A stretch of 64,000 nt of DNA from an uncultured Campylobacter sp. (GTDB lineage: Bacteria; Campylobacterota; Campylobacteria; Campylobacterales; Campylobacteraceae), in contig NZ_CALJPC010000095.1 of NCBI RefSeq assembly GCF_937981295.1, positions 24,963 through 88,962 on the forward strand. Direction: 5' to 3'. The notes under the pieces were generated by a model, which saw nothing but the letters and a program-made list of their open reading frames with translations, was not told the DNA's origin and did not search any database. The translations under genes and the position numbers were made by a program. Within the stretch, counting starts at the first letter, position 1; the number at the start of each line of letters is the position of its first letter. Below, one piece after another: positions 8,705 to 16,211 of this stretch.

Positions 8705-8847
8705 AAGATACATTTTTAGATATTGCGCTCGTTTTATTTGGCATCGTCATGCTTGTCGCGATACGACAAAAATCTTTATTAAAATTTACAATCTTCGTTG
8801 TGATTTTAGCGCTCGCCAGAGAGTTAATCATCAGGCTTTATGCCTAG
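8701..8847 (+). CDS. Small membrane protein (48 aa), unknown
   Basis: The second of two tiny overlapping genes. It starts at the ATGA overlap with the previous one and encodes 48 residues with two hydrophobic stretches (FLDIALVLFGIVMLVAI and FTIFVVILALA) around a short basic turn (RQKSLLK), so a two-helix hairpin in the membrane is likely. It ends ELIIRLYA. No homologue recognised. Start by re-initiation is likely because no separate ribosome site is obvious. Confidence 0.5.
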   Translation: MKDTFLDIALVLFGIVMLVAIRQKSLLKFTIFVVILALARELIIRLYA

Positions 8848-9563
8848 TTTCGACGAAATCGACGCGGATGGAATTTAAAATTTAAACGACAAAATGACGG
8901 CGCGACGGAATTCGGCGGGCGCAAATTTTAAATTTTGCCGTAACTACACTATGCTTTTATCGTCGTTAGTAAATTCTACCGCACTTCAAGAATTGCCGCA
9001 TCTATAAATCCAGCCTTTATCGTCAATGATAGATTTATCCGCGCCGAGGATTTGCGCTTGATGTCGCACTTTCTGCTATTAGTGGCGGATTTCGCTCGTG
9101 CAAATGCGACGGAATTTCACTTGTGTGAACACGACGGATTTTTGCGGCGGCAGTAAAAATTATAAACCGAACGAGCGGGCTAGAGCGTAAATTTTATAAC
9201 GCTATAATGCTTAAATTCCGCAGAAGCCTAAATTAGCGCAATACAAGTGCAGAATTCAATCAAAAAATTTCAAACTTAGTGGTAAAATTCCGCGCACTAA
9301 AATTTTAAAATTTTATTTCATAAAATTCCGAAATTTAGGAATTAAATTTTGCAGTGAAGCGACAAATTTTACCTCAAAATTAAAATTCTCACACAAACCA
9401 TGCCCTGTAAATTTTAAAATTTCATCATTATAAAATTTTACAATTCCAATGTCGTATTGCAAATCTATTATTTTATAAAACGGAGTGAAAAGCGAAATCT
9501 TGCATAAATCGCACTCGAAAATTTCACGGATTCTCGCGCAAACCGGCTCGAAATTCCGTCTGC
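8848..9563. other. Long spacer without a supportable gene
   Basis: About 700 bases with no convincing gene on either strand. It is rich in AAATTT/AAAATTTT strings and contains several short stretches of moderate GC that could be remnants of a decayed gene. No RNA gene or clear terminator was seen. Confidence 0.5.
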
Positions 9564-10442
9564 CTACTCCACGTATCCGATAAATTCGCCATCGAAAGTA
9601 TGCCTAACGTCGCCGCGAAAGTAAATTTTGCCTCTATCGCCTAAGCGCAAATTTAGCGTTTCGCCACTTGCGGGTATCACGCGGATGTCGGGGGCTAGCC
9701 TCATATTTTCGACGCCTGCGATGAAGCATGCTGCCATCCCCGTACCGCATGCGAGAGTTTCGGCTTCTACGCCACGCTCAAAGGTGCGCACTTTTAAAAT
9801 TTTGCTTGCGAGGCGGCTTTGAACTAACGCATAATTAACGTTAGCGTTATACTTTTCACGCAGGTCGCTAGCCAGCGCGGCGTCGAACTCATTTAAATCG
9901 CTAACAAAAGTTACTAAGTGCGGCACTCCTGTGTTATAAAAATACCACGTTAGCCCTGCCTCCTCAAAGCTTTCGCCCAGGCGCTTAGGACGAGTTAACG
10001 TTACCTCTACGTTAGCTACTAACGCGTGAGCATTAGGACGCAGATTGAAAATCTCGCCAAAGCTTACATTGCGTAGCTCGCCTCGCATGCTCTCGCTCAA
10101 ATTTCCGCCGAAAATACCGAAAATTTCACCGCTAATTACGCCTGCGCCGCTTAGAAATTTCATACTCTGCGCGGCCAAAAAATTCTCATACGCATACATG
10201 CATACCGCTCGCGAGCCGTTGCCGCACATATCGGCGCTACTGCCGTCGCTATTATAAAATTCCCACTCAAAGTTTATCCCCTCGATACCGTTAAATTTCG
10301 GCAACACAACGATGAGCCCATCGGCGCCTACTCCATCGCGCCTATCACATAGCTCGCGCGCTAGCTTGGATCTATCCGCCTTAACTGAATCCGTAAATAT
10401 TACGAAATCATTTCCGCTCGCATTATATTTTGAAATTTTCAT
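9564..10442 (-). CDS. dapF: Diaminopimelate epimerase
   Basis: Converts LL- to meso-diaminopimelate for lysine and peptidoglycan synthesis; cytoplasmic. Both catalytic cysteines are visible: C73 in ADMCGNGSRAV and C232 in ETLACGTGMAA, with the N-terminal KYNASGNDFV motif. The length of 292 residues is somewhat above the usual ~275 because of a loop near residues 110-125. From memory, C. jejuni has coaE directly followed by dapF; here a Sel1-repeat gene separates them on the same strand. The coding sequence has an unusual density of CTAACG/CGTTAG hexamers. Confidence 0.95.
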   Translation of the reverse strand: MKISKYNASGNDFVIFTDSVKADRSKLARELCDRRDGVGADGLIVVLPKFNGIEGINFEWEFYNSDGSSADMCGNGSRAVCMYAYENFLAAQSMKFLSGAGVISGEIFGIFGGNLSESMRGELRNVSFGEIFNLRPNAHALVANVEVTLTRPKRLGESFEEAGLTWYFYNTGVPHLVTFVSDLNEFDAALASDLREKYNANVNYALVQSRLASKILKVRTFERGVEAETLACGTGMAACFIAGVENMRLAPDIRVIPASGETLNLRLGDRGKIYFRGDVRHTFDGEFIGYVE

Positions 10443-10620
10443 TATCTACCTCGCAAATTTTTAAAATTACTAACGCTCACTAACGCTTTATTAAAATTTT
10501 ACTTATATCTAAATTTAAGCGTATCGCTTATTCCTAGGCTTTACTAAGACTCAATTTACTAACGTATCTTCTTTCGTGAGCCCATTTTGTTATGCGTTTT
10601 TCGCGCTTGATGTTAGAGTC

Positions 10621-11541
10621 TCATCTCATAATCTCTAAATGCTCGCAAGCATCAAATCTTCCGAGCTTGCAAGCCTTTTCATAAAGCTCGCGCGCCCTCT
10701 TTTTATCTTTCGCTACGCCCCAGCCCTTTTCGTATTGATACGCCAAATTTGAACAGGCTAGCGGCTCATCGCTTTTCTCGCACGCCTCGCTAAAATACTT
10801 CGCAGCAAGCGCATGATCCTTTTGCCCGCCGTCGCCTTTGAAATACGTAACGCCCAAATTTACGCACGAATCCACGTGTCCTTGCTCACAAGCTCTCGTA
10901 AAAAATATCCTGGCCCTGTCCACATCTTTTTTCACGCCTTCGCCAAGAACGTAGCTAAGCCCTAGGTTATGGCACGCCTCTACCTGCCCCATCTTGCAAG
11001 CCTTGATCAAAAGCTCGATCACCTTTTTCACGTCGGGATAGACGCCGAGCCCCTTTTTATAGTTGTATGCAAGGCTCGCGCACCCCTCGCTGCTGCTTTT
11101 CTTACAAGCATCGCTAAAAAGCTCATTCGCCCTCTTGCGATCCTGCGTTACCCCCTGCCCGTCGTTGTAGAGCAGCCCTAAATAGACGCAGCCCTTCTGC
11201 TCACCGAGCTTGCACGCCCTGTCGTAATAGCGCGCGGCCTGCCTGAAGCTTCTATTTGAGTCGTATGCGTAGCCTAAATTTACGCAATCCAGCGCGTTTT
11301 CCTCGCCGCCGGCGTCGCAGTTGCGCTGCAGCTCATTTATCACGCGGCTTAGTTTTTTACAATCCATCTCGCTCCCCGCGGCGCAGCCCTTCTTTAGATC
11401 GTCAATCTCCGCCGTAGCGCTCGTCGCAAACAGCGCAGAGAGCAAAACCGCTCGCGCCGTAAATTTCAACCGCTCTTTAAGCGGCGCGCTTTTAAATTTT
11501 TGAAATTTAGCGCCCTTTTGGGCGAAGCTACCGATTCTCAT
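10621..11541 (-). CDS. Secreted Sel1-repeat cysteine-rich protein (Hcp-like)
   Basis: A 306-residue protein of tandem Sel1-like (TPR-type) repeats of about 36 residues, each with a cysteine pair, such as DACKKSSSEGCASLAYNYKK and KACKMGQVEACHNLGLSY. Six or seven repeats are visible. This is the Helicobacter cysteine-rich protein (Hcp) architecture: disulfide-stapled helical hairpins in secreted or periplasmic proteins. The N-terminus (LKFTARAVLLSALFATSATA) is a Sec signal. The start MRIGSF is chosen because AAGGAG precedes it; an ATG seven codons upstream lies at that ribosome site. Some Hcp proteins were described as penicillin-binding, but no enzymatic role can be claimed here. It sits between coaE and dapF. 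Confidence 0.85.
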   Translation of the reverse strand: MRIGSFAQKGAKFQKFKSAPLKERLKFTARAVLLSALFATSATAEIDDLKKGCAAGSEMDCKKLSRVINELQRNCDAGGEENALDCVNLGYAYDSNRSFRQAARYYDRACKLGEQKGCVYLGLLYNDGQGVTQDRKRANELFSDACKKSSSEGCASLAYNYKKGLGVYPDVKKVIELLIKACKMGQVEACHNLGLSYVLGEGVKKDVDRARIFFTRACEQGHVDSCVNLGVTYFKGDGGQKDHALAAKYFSEACEKSDEPLACSNLAYQYEKGWGVAKDKKRARELYEKACKLGRFDACEHLEIMR

Positions 11542-11606
11542 CGCCTTCTCCTTTATTTTCAACTCATCTTAATTCGCGTAGAAATTTTACGCAACCGCGC
11601 AAAGGG

Positions 11607-12281
11607 CTAAATTTTATCTTTTAGCTCTTTTAAAAATCTCTCCACCGCGGCCTTAAGCGCGGCAAGATCACCGCTATTATCTATCACAAAATCCGCCATG
11701 GCGCGCTTTTGCTCGATATCCGTTTGCAGTTCCACGCGATGTTTTGCAGCGGCATGATCTAGCCCGTTTCGCTTCATCACGCGCGCGATTAGCGTATCTT
11801 TAGGCGCATAAACGACCGCTACTTTATCAAAAAACTCATACCTCTTGCCTTCGAAAAACAGCGGAATATCGACGAAATAAAGCCTTCCTTTCGCCTCTAA
11901 AGCCTGCGCCCGCGATAAAATTTCAGCCGTTATCTTTGGGTGCAGCAGCGCTTCTAGCTTTGCAAGCTCAACGGGGTTTTTAAACACCAGCTCGCCTAGC
12001 TTTTTTCGGTCCACCGAGGCGCAGATGGCAGACGAAATTTCCTCGTTCGATCTAGCGTTAAATTCCGCTTGCGGGTTCAAATTTGCAGCCTGTACGTCTT
12101 TTTGCACGACGTATTGCGCTCCGAAAATTTCAGCTACCTGCGCGGCACAGCGATCCAAAATGTCATGCGAAATCTTATCAGCGTCGATGATCTCAAATCC
12201 GCGATCACGAAGCAGCTCGCAAACCGCGCTCTTGCCGCTACCGATGCTGCCCGTGATGACGACGGCGTGTTTAAATTTCAA
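11607..12281 (-). CDS. coaE: Dephospho-CoA kinase
   Basis: Phosphorylates dephospho-CoA in the last step of coenzyme A synthesis. Walker A is GSIGSGKS (residues 11-18). The family segments FEIIDADKISHDIL, LLHPKITAEI and YFVDIPLFFEG are present, and LFFEGKRYEFFDKVAVVYAP follows. The 224 residues are slightly longer than usual because of an extra stretch around residues 60-85. The start is TTG with AAGG upstream. The gene is divergent from purM, an arrangement I recall for purM-coaE-dapF in C. jejuni. Confidence 0.93.
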   Translation of the reverse strand: MKFKHAVVITGSIGSGKSAVCELLRDRGFEIIDADKISHDILDRCAAQVAEIFGAQYVVQKDVQAANLNPQAEFNARSNEEISSAICASVDRKKLGELVFKNPVELAKLEALLHPKITAEILSRAQALEAKGRLYFVDIPLFFEGKRYEFFDKVAVVYAPKDTLIARVMKRNGLDHAAAKHRVELQTDIEQKRAMADFVIDNSGDLAALKAAVERFLKELKDKI

Positions 12282-12329
12282 GGTGAGCCTTTATAGCGTT
12301 TTTATTCGATTTTAGCTAAAATCTGCGAA

Positions 12330-12335
12330 ATTATA
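12330..12335 (-). promoter_or_regulatory. Candidate -10 of coaE in the divergent coaE/purM spacer
   Basis: TATAAT on the minus strand in the 73-base divergent spacer, about 50 bases before the coaE start codon. No clear -35, which is normal for Campylobacter. The overlapping plus-strand TTATAC could serve purM. Confidence 0.45.
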
Positions 12336-12354
12336 CCATCTTGGAGGATAAAAT

Positions 12355-13338
12355 TTGATAAGCTACAAAGACGCTGGCGTCGATATAGACGCGGGAAATG
12401 AGTTCGTAAACGCGATAAAACCGTTCGTCAAAGCTACGCAAACTCCGCACGTTTTGGGCGGTATCGGCTCGTTTAGCGGCGCGGTGAGGCTACCCGCAGG
12501 CTACAAAAAGCCCGCGATCCTAGGCGCCACCGACGGCGTGGGCACAAAGCTGCGACTCGCGATCGACGCGCGTAAATTTGACGGCGTCGGCCAAGATCTC
12601 GTCGCGATGTGCGTGAACGACCTCATCTGTAACTTCGCCGAGCCGCTATTTTTCCTTGACTATTACGCGACGGCAAAGCTCGAGATCAGCGATGCCAAAG
12701 AGGTCGTAAAAAGTATCGCCGAGGGCTGCAAACTCGCCCGCTGCGCGCTAATCGGCGGCGAAACGGCGGAGATGCCCTCAATGTATGAAAAGGGCGATTT
12801 CGACCTTGCAGGCTTTGCCGTGGGTATCGCCGAAGAGGACGAGATCGACCGCAGCAAGTTCGTACGTGAGGGCGACGTGCTCATCGCGCTTCCTAGCAGC
12901 GGCCTGCACTCAAACGGCTTTTCGCTCGCGCGAAAAGTGATCGCCGAGCTGGGGCTAAAATTTGACGACAAAGTGGACGGCCGCGCGCTCATCGACGTGC
13001 TTTTGGAGCCGACCAGGATTTACGTCGCCGACTTTTTAAATTTAAAAGACAAGATCAACGCGCTCGCGCATATCACGGGCGGCGGCATAGTGGAAAACCT
13101 ACCGCGCGTATTTCCACGGGGGCTGGGTGCGAAGATCGAGCATACAGCAATCCGCACGCCTGAGATCTTTAAAATCATCGCGCAAAAAGTGGAGCCTGCC
13201 GAGATGATGAGGACGTTTAACATGGGCGTTGGCATGATCGTCATTGCTCCGAAAGAAAACGCGGACTTTGTGCTGTCAAACACCGATGGCTACGTTATCG
13301 GCGAGGTCGTAAAAGGCAGGGGCGTGCAGCTCGTGTAA
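12355..13338 (+). CDS. purM: Phosphoribosylformylglycinamidine cyclo-ligase (AIR synthetase)
   Basis: ATP-dependent closure of FGAM to AIR in de novo purine synthesis. The 327-residue product begins MISYKDAGVDIDAGNEFVNA and has the GATDGVGTKLRLA, DLICNFAEPLFFLDYYA, LIGGETAEMPSMY and ITGGGIVENLPRVFP signatures of the PurM fold. The start is TTG with a strong GGAGG eight bases upstream. A short terminator hairpin follows the stop. Confidence 0.96.
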   Translation: MISYKDAGVDIDAGNEFVNAIKPFVKATQTPHVLGGIGSFSGAVRLPAGYKKPAILGATDGVGTKLRLAIDARKFDGVGQDLVAMCVNDLICNFAEPLFFLDYYATAKLEISDAKEVVKSIAEGCKLARCALIGGETAEMPSMYEKGDFDLAGFAVGIAEEDEIDRSKFVREGDVLIALPSSGLHSNGFSLARKVIAELGLKFDDKVDGRALIDVLLEPTRIYVADFLNLKDKINALAHITGGGIVENLPRVFPRGLGAKIEHTAIRTPEIFKIIAQKVEPAEMMRTFNMGVGMIVIAPKENADFVLSNTDGYVIGEVVKGRGVQLV

Positions 13339-13344
13339 ATTTTG

Positions 13345-13368
13345 AAGCGGTAAAATTTGCCGCTTTTT
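13345..13368 (+). terminator. Rho-independent terminator after purM
   Basis: The stem AAGCGG/CCGCTT with a 9-base AT loop is followed directly by a run of T, seven bases after the purM stop codon. Confidence 0.7.
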
Positions 13369-13383
13369 GTCAAAGCAGAGTTT

Positions 13384-13741
13384 ATGTTTAGACTAAATTT
13401 TAAAGCAGGTATCGTGACCGCTTCTAAAAACAGCGCCGATAATTATTATATGATAGGCCTTGCGGACGATAAGTACGACTATAAAAACTATCTGCTTTTC
13501 CAAAGACCGATCAAGCTCGGACGGTACGAGGACGCAGACGCACCGCATAACGGCTCATATGCCAAGTGTAGGCGACGTGTGCTATAACGGCTGCAAGGCT
13601 GTGAAAATCACTGGCGAGCTTATCGTTTTTGAAGTCCAAGATAGCGTCATCGCCGTGGATATTCGCGGCATCAAAATTCCCAAACGCTTCATTCAGTATT
13701 GTAAAGAAATTTTCGGCGATCTGCTTAGCATCGAGGGATAA
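13384..13741 (+). pseudogene. Frameshifted immunity-like gene (Imm10-like)
   Basis: Two overlapping frames read as one broken gene. The first begins MFRLNFKAGIVTASKNSADN and runs through IGLADDKYDYKNYLLFQRPI. The second frame continues with GDVCYNGCKAVKITGELIVF and ends KRFIQYCKEIFGDLLSIEG. The join lies near 13555-13565, where the first frame decays into KCRRRVL and stops. The pattern (IGLADD, YLLFQR, then a short beta-rich C-terminal half) resembles Imm10 immunity proteins of polymorphic toxin systems as I remember them; that family call is tentative. No toxin gene is nearby, so this would be an orphan or relic. Confidence 0.45.
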
Positions 13742-14151
13742 ATTTAAATACGCAGCGGCACGCAAAAGCAAATTTCGCAATCACAAATATAAAACCGAGA
13801 TTAAAAATTTAACGAACGAATTTTTAGATAGCGCAGGATAAGAGCGTTTAAGCAAAGCCATTAAACGCGATGAAACTTCGCGCCGGAGTAAAATTATTGC
13901 GAGATTTGCGCATCAAATTCGGTGCAAGTATTATGTGGCAAAATTTACCCTAACAAACATAGCTAAATTTCACGCTCGATCCGTAGTCGTCTAAGCTTTA
14001 ATTTAGATGCGCCGTTTATCGCCTCTGCCCTCTTACAGCGAGCCTCGCGGACTTAAGGGATACAAGGCGATCATCTCGCTATCCGCGCAGCCGATTATTT
14101 TTTAGAAAGGCTAATCGCTAGCGCACCCACACTGCCGCCTGCTTTTTCGGA
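13742..14151. other. Spacer without a supportable gene
   Basis: About 410 bases between the broken immunity-like gene and the alcohol dehydrogenase terminator. No convincing reading frame, RNA gene or repeat was seen. Confidence 0.5.
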
Positions 14152-14173
14152 AAAGGGCGATCGCTCGCCCTTT
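14152..14173 (-). terminator. Terminator of the alcohol dehydrogenase gene
   Basis: A perfect 9-bp stem AAAGGGCGA/TCGCCCTTT with a 4-base loop. On the minus strand it lies 30 bases after the stop codon and is followed by TTTTCC. It may work from both sides. Confidence 0.7.
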
Positions 14174-14203
14174 CTGTTTAAATTTTATCTATGCGCTCGC
14201 GGC

Positions 14204-15349
14204 TTATTTTGCAAAATCTAAAATTTTAGCGATATTTTCGCGGCTGTAGAGCTCCGCCATATTCCAAGCTTTGGCGTTTGTCGCGGCTACGTCTATAACC
14301 TCGTCCAGGATCTTGCCTTCGATACCGAGCTGTGCCAGGCTAGTCGGCGTGCCGATCTTATCAAACCACGCCTTAAGCGCCAGGGTTCCTTCATTCGCGC
14401 TTTTAAGGCCGAAAATTTCACGAGCAAAACGCTCAAATGCGCTTAAATTCCTATCCTTATACCACCTCATCCACGCAGGCATTACCACGCTAAGACCGGC
14501 TCCGTGCGCGCAGTCCACGACCGCGCTCATCGCATGCTCGATCATATGATTCGGATAGCCGAAGCCGCCCACGCCCACGTAAGTTAGTCCGTTTAGCGCC
14601 ATCGTCGCGGCCCACGCAAACTCGGCGCGCGCGTCGTAATCGCTCGGATCTGCGAGTAGGATTTCAGTCGTGCGGATGACGGTTTTGATATTGGCTTCGA
14701 TATAGGCTCGTACGATGTCCGGATGGACGCTAGCGGTAAAATACCCCTCGATGCTGTGCGCGATGATATCGCTCGCGCTATATACGAGATACTCGCGGCT
14801 GACGGTTGCTTGCAGCTGCGGGTTTATGACCGAGACCTTCGGGTATAGACACGGCGCGCTGATCGCGTATTTTTGTTTGGTCTGCTCCTTGGTCACCACG
14901 CCGCCGCAGTTCATCTCCGAGCCCGTCGCGGCGAGGGTGATGATATCAAAAATTTTAAGCGCGGCGCTAGGATTTTTGCCGGTGAAAAAATCCCACACGT
15001 CGCCCTCGTAGCAGGCGCCCGCGGCTACGGCTTTCGCCGAGTCCAGCACGCTTCCGCCGCCCACAGCAAACACGCTATCGGCGCCAAATTCTTTAGCAAG
15101 CTTGATCGCTTCATTTACTTTGCTTAACACCGGATTTGATTTTATGCCGCCAAGCTGGGTAAATTCTATACCATTTGCCTTTAAGCTACCCTCCACGACG
15201 CCCATCAGACCGCTCTTTCGTACGCGCTCGCTGCCGTATAGTACGAGAGTTTTTTTCGCGCCCGCTTCCTTCATATACTGCCCGATATGTTTTTCTTTAT
15301 CCTTGCCGAATTCTATCCTCACGGGGTTGCAAAAACTAAAATCTCTCAT
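14204..15349 (-). CDS. Iron-dependent alcohol/aldehyde dehydrogenase, YqhD/BDH type
   Basis: An NAD(P)H-dependent group III alcohol dehydrogenase, probably reducing toxic or fermentative aldehydes in the cytosol. The 381-residue protein has the nucleotide-binding GGGSVLDSAK (97-106) and metal ligands D194 and H198 (SDIIAHSIEG), then histidines in PNHMIEHAMS and CAHGAGLS (about 268/272 and 282). The order and numbering are close to E. coli YqhD. The start MRDFSFCNP has AAAGGAG at good spacing; an upstream in-frame start would run through that site. It stands alone, with its own terminator. Confidence 0.88.
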   Translation of the reverse strand: MRDFSFCNPVRIEFGKDKEKHIGQYMKEAGAKKTLVLYGSERVRKSGLMGVVEGSLKANGIEFTQLGGIKSNPVLSKVNEAIKLAKEFGADSVFAVGGGSVLDSAKAVAAGACYEGDVWDFFTGKNPSAALKIFDIITLAATGSEMNCGGVVTKEQTKQKYAISAPCLYPKVSVINPQLQATVSREYLVYSASDIIAHSIEGYFTASVHPDIVRAYIEANIKTVIRTTEILLADPSDYDARAEFAWAATMALNGLTYVGVGGFGYPNHMIEHAMSAVVDCAHGAGLSVVMPAWMRWYKDRNLSAFERFAREIFGLKSANEGTLALKAWFDKIGTPTSLAQLGIEGKILDEVIDVAATNAKAWNMAELYSRENIAKILDFAK

Positions 15350-15525
15350 CTTTTCTCCTTTAAATAAAGTTGCTAAATTATAGCCTTTTTTAAAATTTTG
15401 TGGTAGCACGATAGTCCAAATTCCTTGCCTAATCGTGCAAATGTAAATATAGCCCGAGTAAATTTGAAGGACTTAGTAAGCGTCGCCGCTAAACTTATAC
15501 TAGCTCATGTTTCGCATAAAATATG

Positions 15526-15608
15526 TACTATTTACAAATAATATAAAAAGCTCTTGACATTTTCTAACTTACTTGATATATTTCTCTTAGTATTATTTAC
15601 AAGTAATA
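15526..15608. repeat. Pair of palindromic repeats bracketing the restriction-operon promoter
   Basis: TACTATTTACAAATAATA (15526-15543) and TATTATTTACAAGTAATA (15591-15608) differ at two of 18 positions and are 65 bp apart. Each is an imperfect palindrome (TATTA...TAATA). One lies upstream of the -35 and the other about 10 bases downstream of the -10, over the expected transcription start. This is the layout of a repressor acting through looping or dual-site occupancy. The regulator is unknown. Confidence 0.6.
15554..15582 (+). promoter_or_regulatory. Sigma70 promoter of the type I restriction operon
   Basis: TTGACA (15554-15559) and TATATT (15577-15582) with 17 bp between them. A -35 this good is unusual for Campylobacter. 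It drives the half-hsdS gene, whose ATG is 43 bases after the -10. Confidence 0.75.
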
Positions 15609-15625
15609 CATAAAAGGACTTTGTG

Positions 15626-16210
15626 ATGGTAAAATTAAACGATATAGCCGAGATAAAAACAGGCTTAGTGTTAAGTAGAAAAAAGGCTGAGGCGCATAGT
15701 CCGTCCGAGCACTCGTATAAAATCGTCTCGCTAAAGTCGTTTGCAGAAGATGCCATTTACGACGACGCTTTTGCGGACGAATTTATATCTAGCGAGCAAA
15801 TAAACGAGGAGTATAAAGTAAGTCATGGCGATATCTTGCTGCGGCTTAGAGAGCCGAATTTCGCCGTTTATATAGACAAGGGCTATGACGATCTTATTTA
15901 CTCATCTTTAATGGTTCGCATAAGGGTTAAAAGCGGTAAATTTGATCCGCATTTTGTGGCGCATTATCTAAATAGCAGCGTTGTTAAAAGAGCCCTTGCG
16001 CCAGACATTTCAGGCACCGCCATAGCGATGATAAGCGTTGCTAGTATAAATAATTTAAAAATACCGCTTGTAAACTTGCAAACTCAAAACAAGATAGTAA
16101 AATACCTAAATTTGGTCCGCCAAGAGAGCGAAATTTTACAAAATTTAGCAGCTCAAAAGCAAAAATACCACAAAAGCATATTTGAAAATTTAATAAAAGA
16201 GGAGAATTAA
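15626..16210 (+). CDS. Half-size type I specificity subunit (one target-recognition domain)
   Basis: A 194-residue HsdS-like protein with a single target-recognition domain (opening MVKLNDIAEIKTGLVLSRKK) and one conserved helical segment (SINNLKIPLVNLQTQNKIVK, then a coiled helix to the C-terminus). A complete HsdS has two of each. The first codons read GTG-ATG; the ATG is preferred because AAAAGGA is better placed. It is the first gene of the operon, one base from hsdM. Half-size S proteins can dimerise and give a palindromic-type split target, so it may act as a second specificity subunit. It could also be an anti-restriction or regulatory remnant. Confidence 0.75.
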   Translation: MVKLNDIAEIKTGLVLSRKKAEAHSPSEHSYKIVSLKSFAEDAIYDDAFADEFISSEQINEEYKVSHGDILLRLREPNFAVYIDKGYDDLIYSSLMVRIRVKSGKFDPHFVAHYLNSSVVKRALAPDISGTAIAMISVASINNLKIPLVNLQTQNKIVKYLNLVRQESEILQNLAAQKQKYHKSIFENLIKEEN

Positions 16211-16211
16211 G

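Noticed and set aside
15385..15440. 7-bp inverted repeat GCACGAT/ATCGTGC upstream of the dehydrogenase
   Set aside because: Short stem with a 19-base loop; plausible by chance in this spacer.
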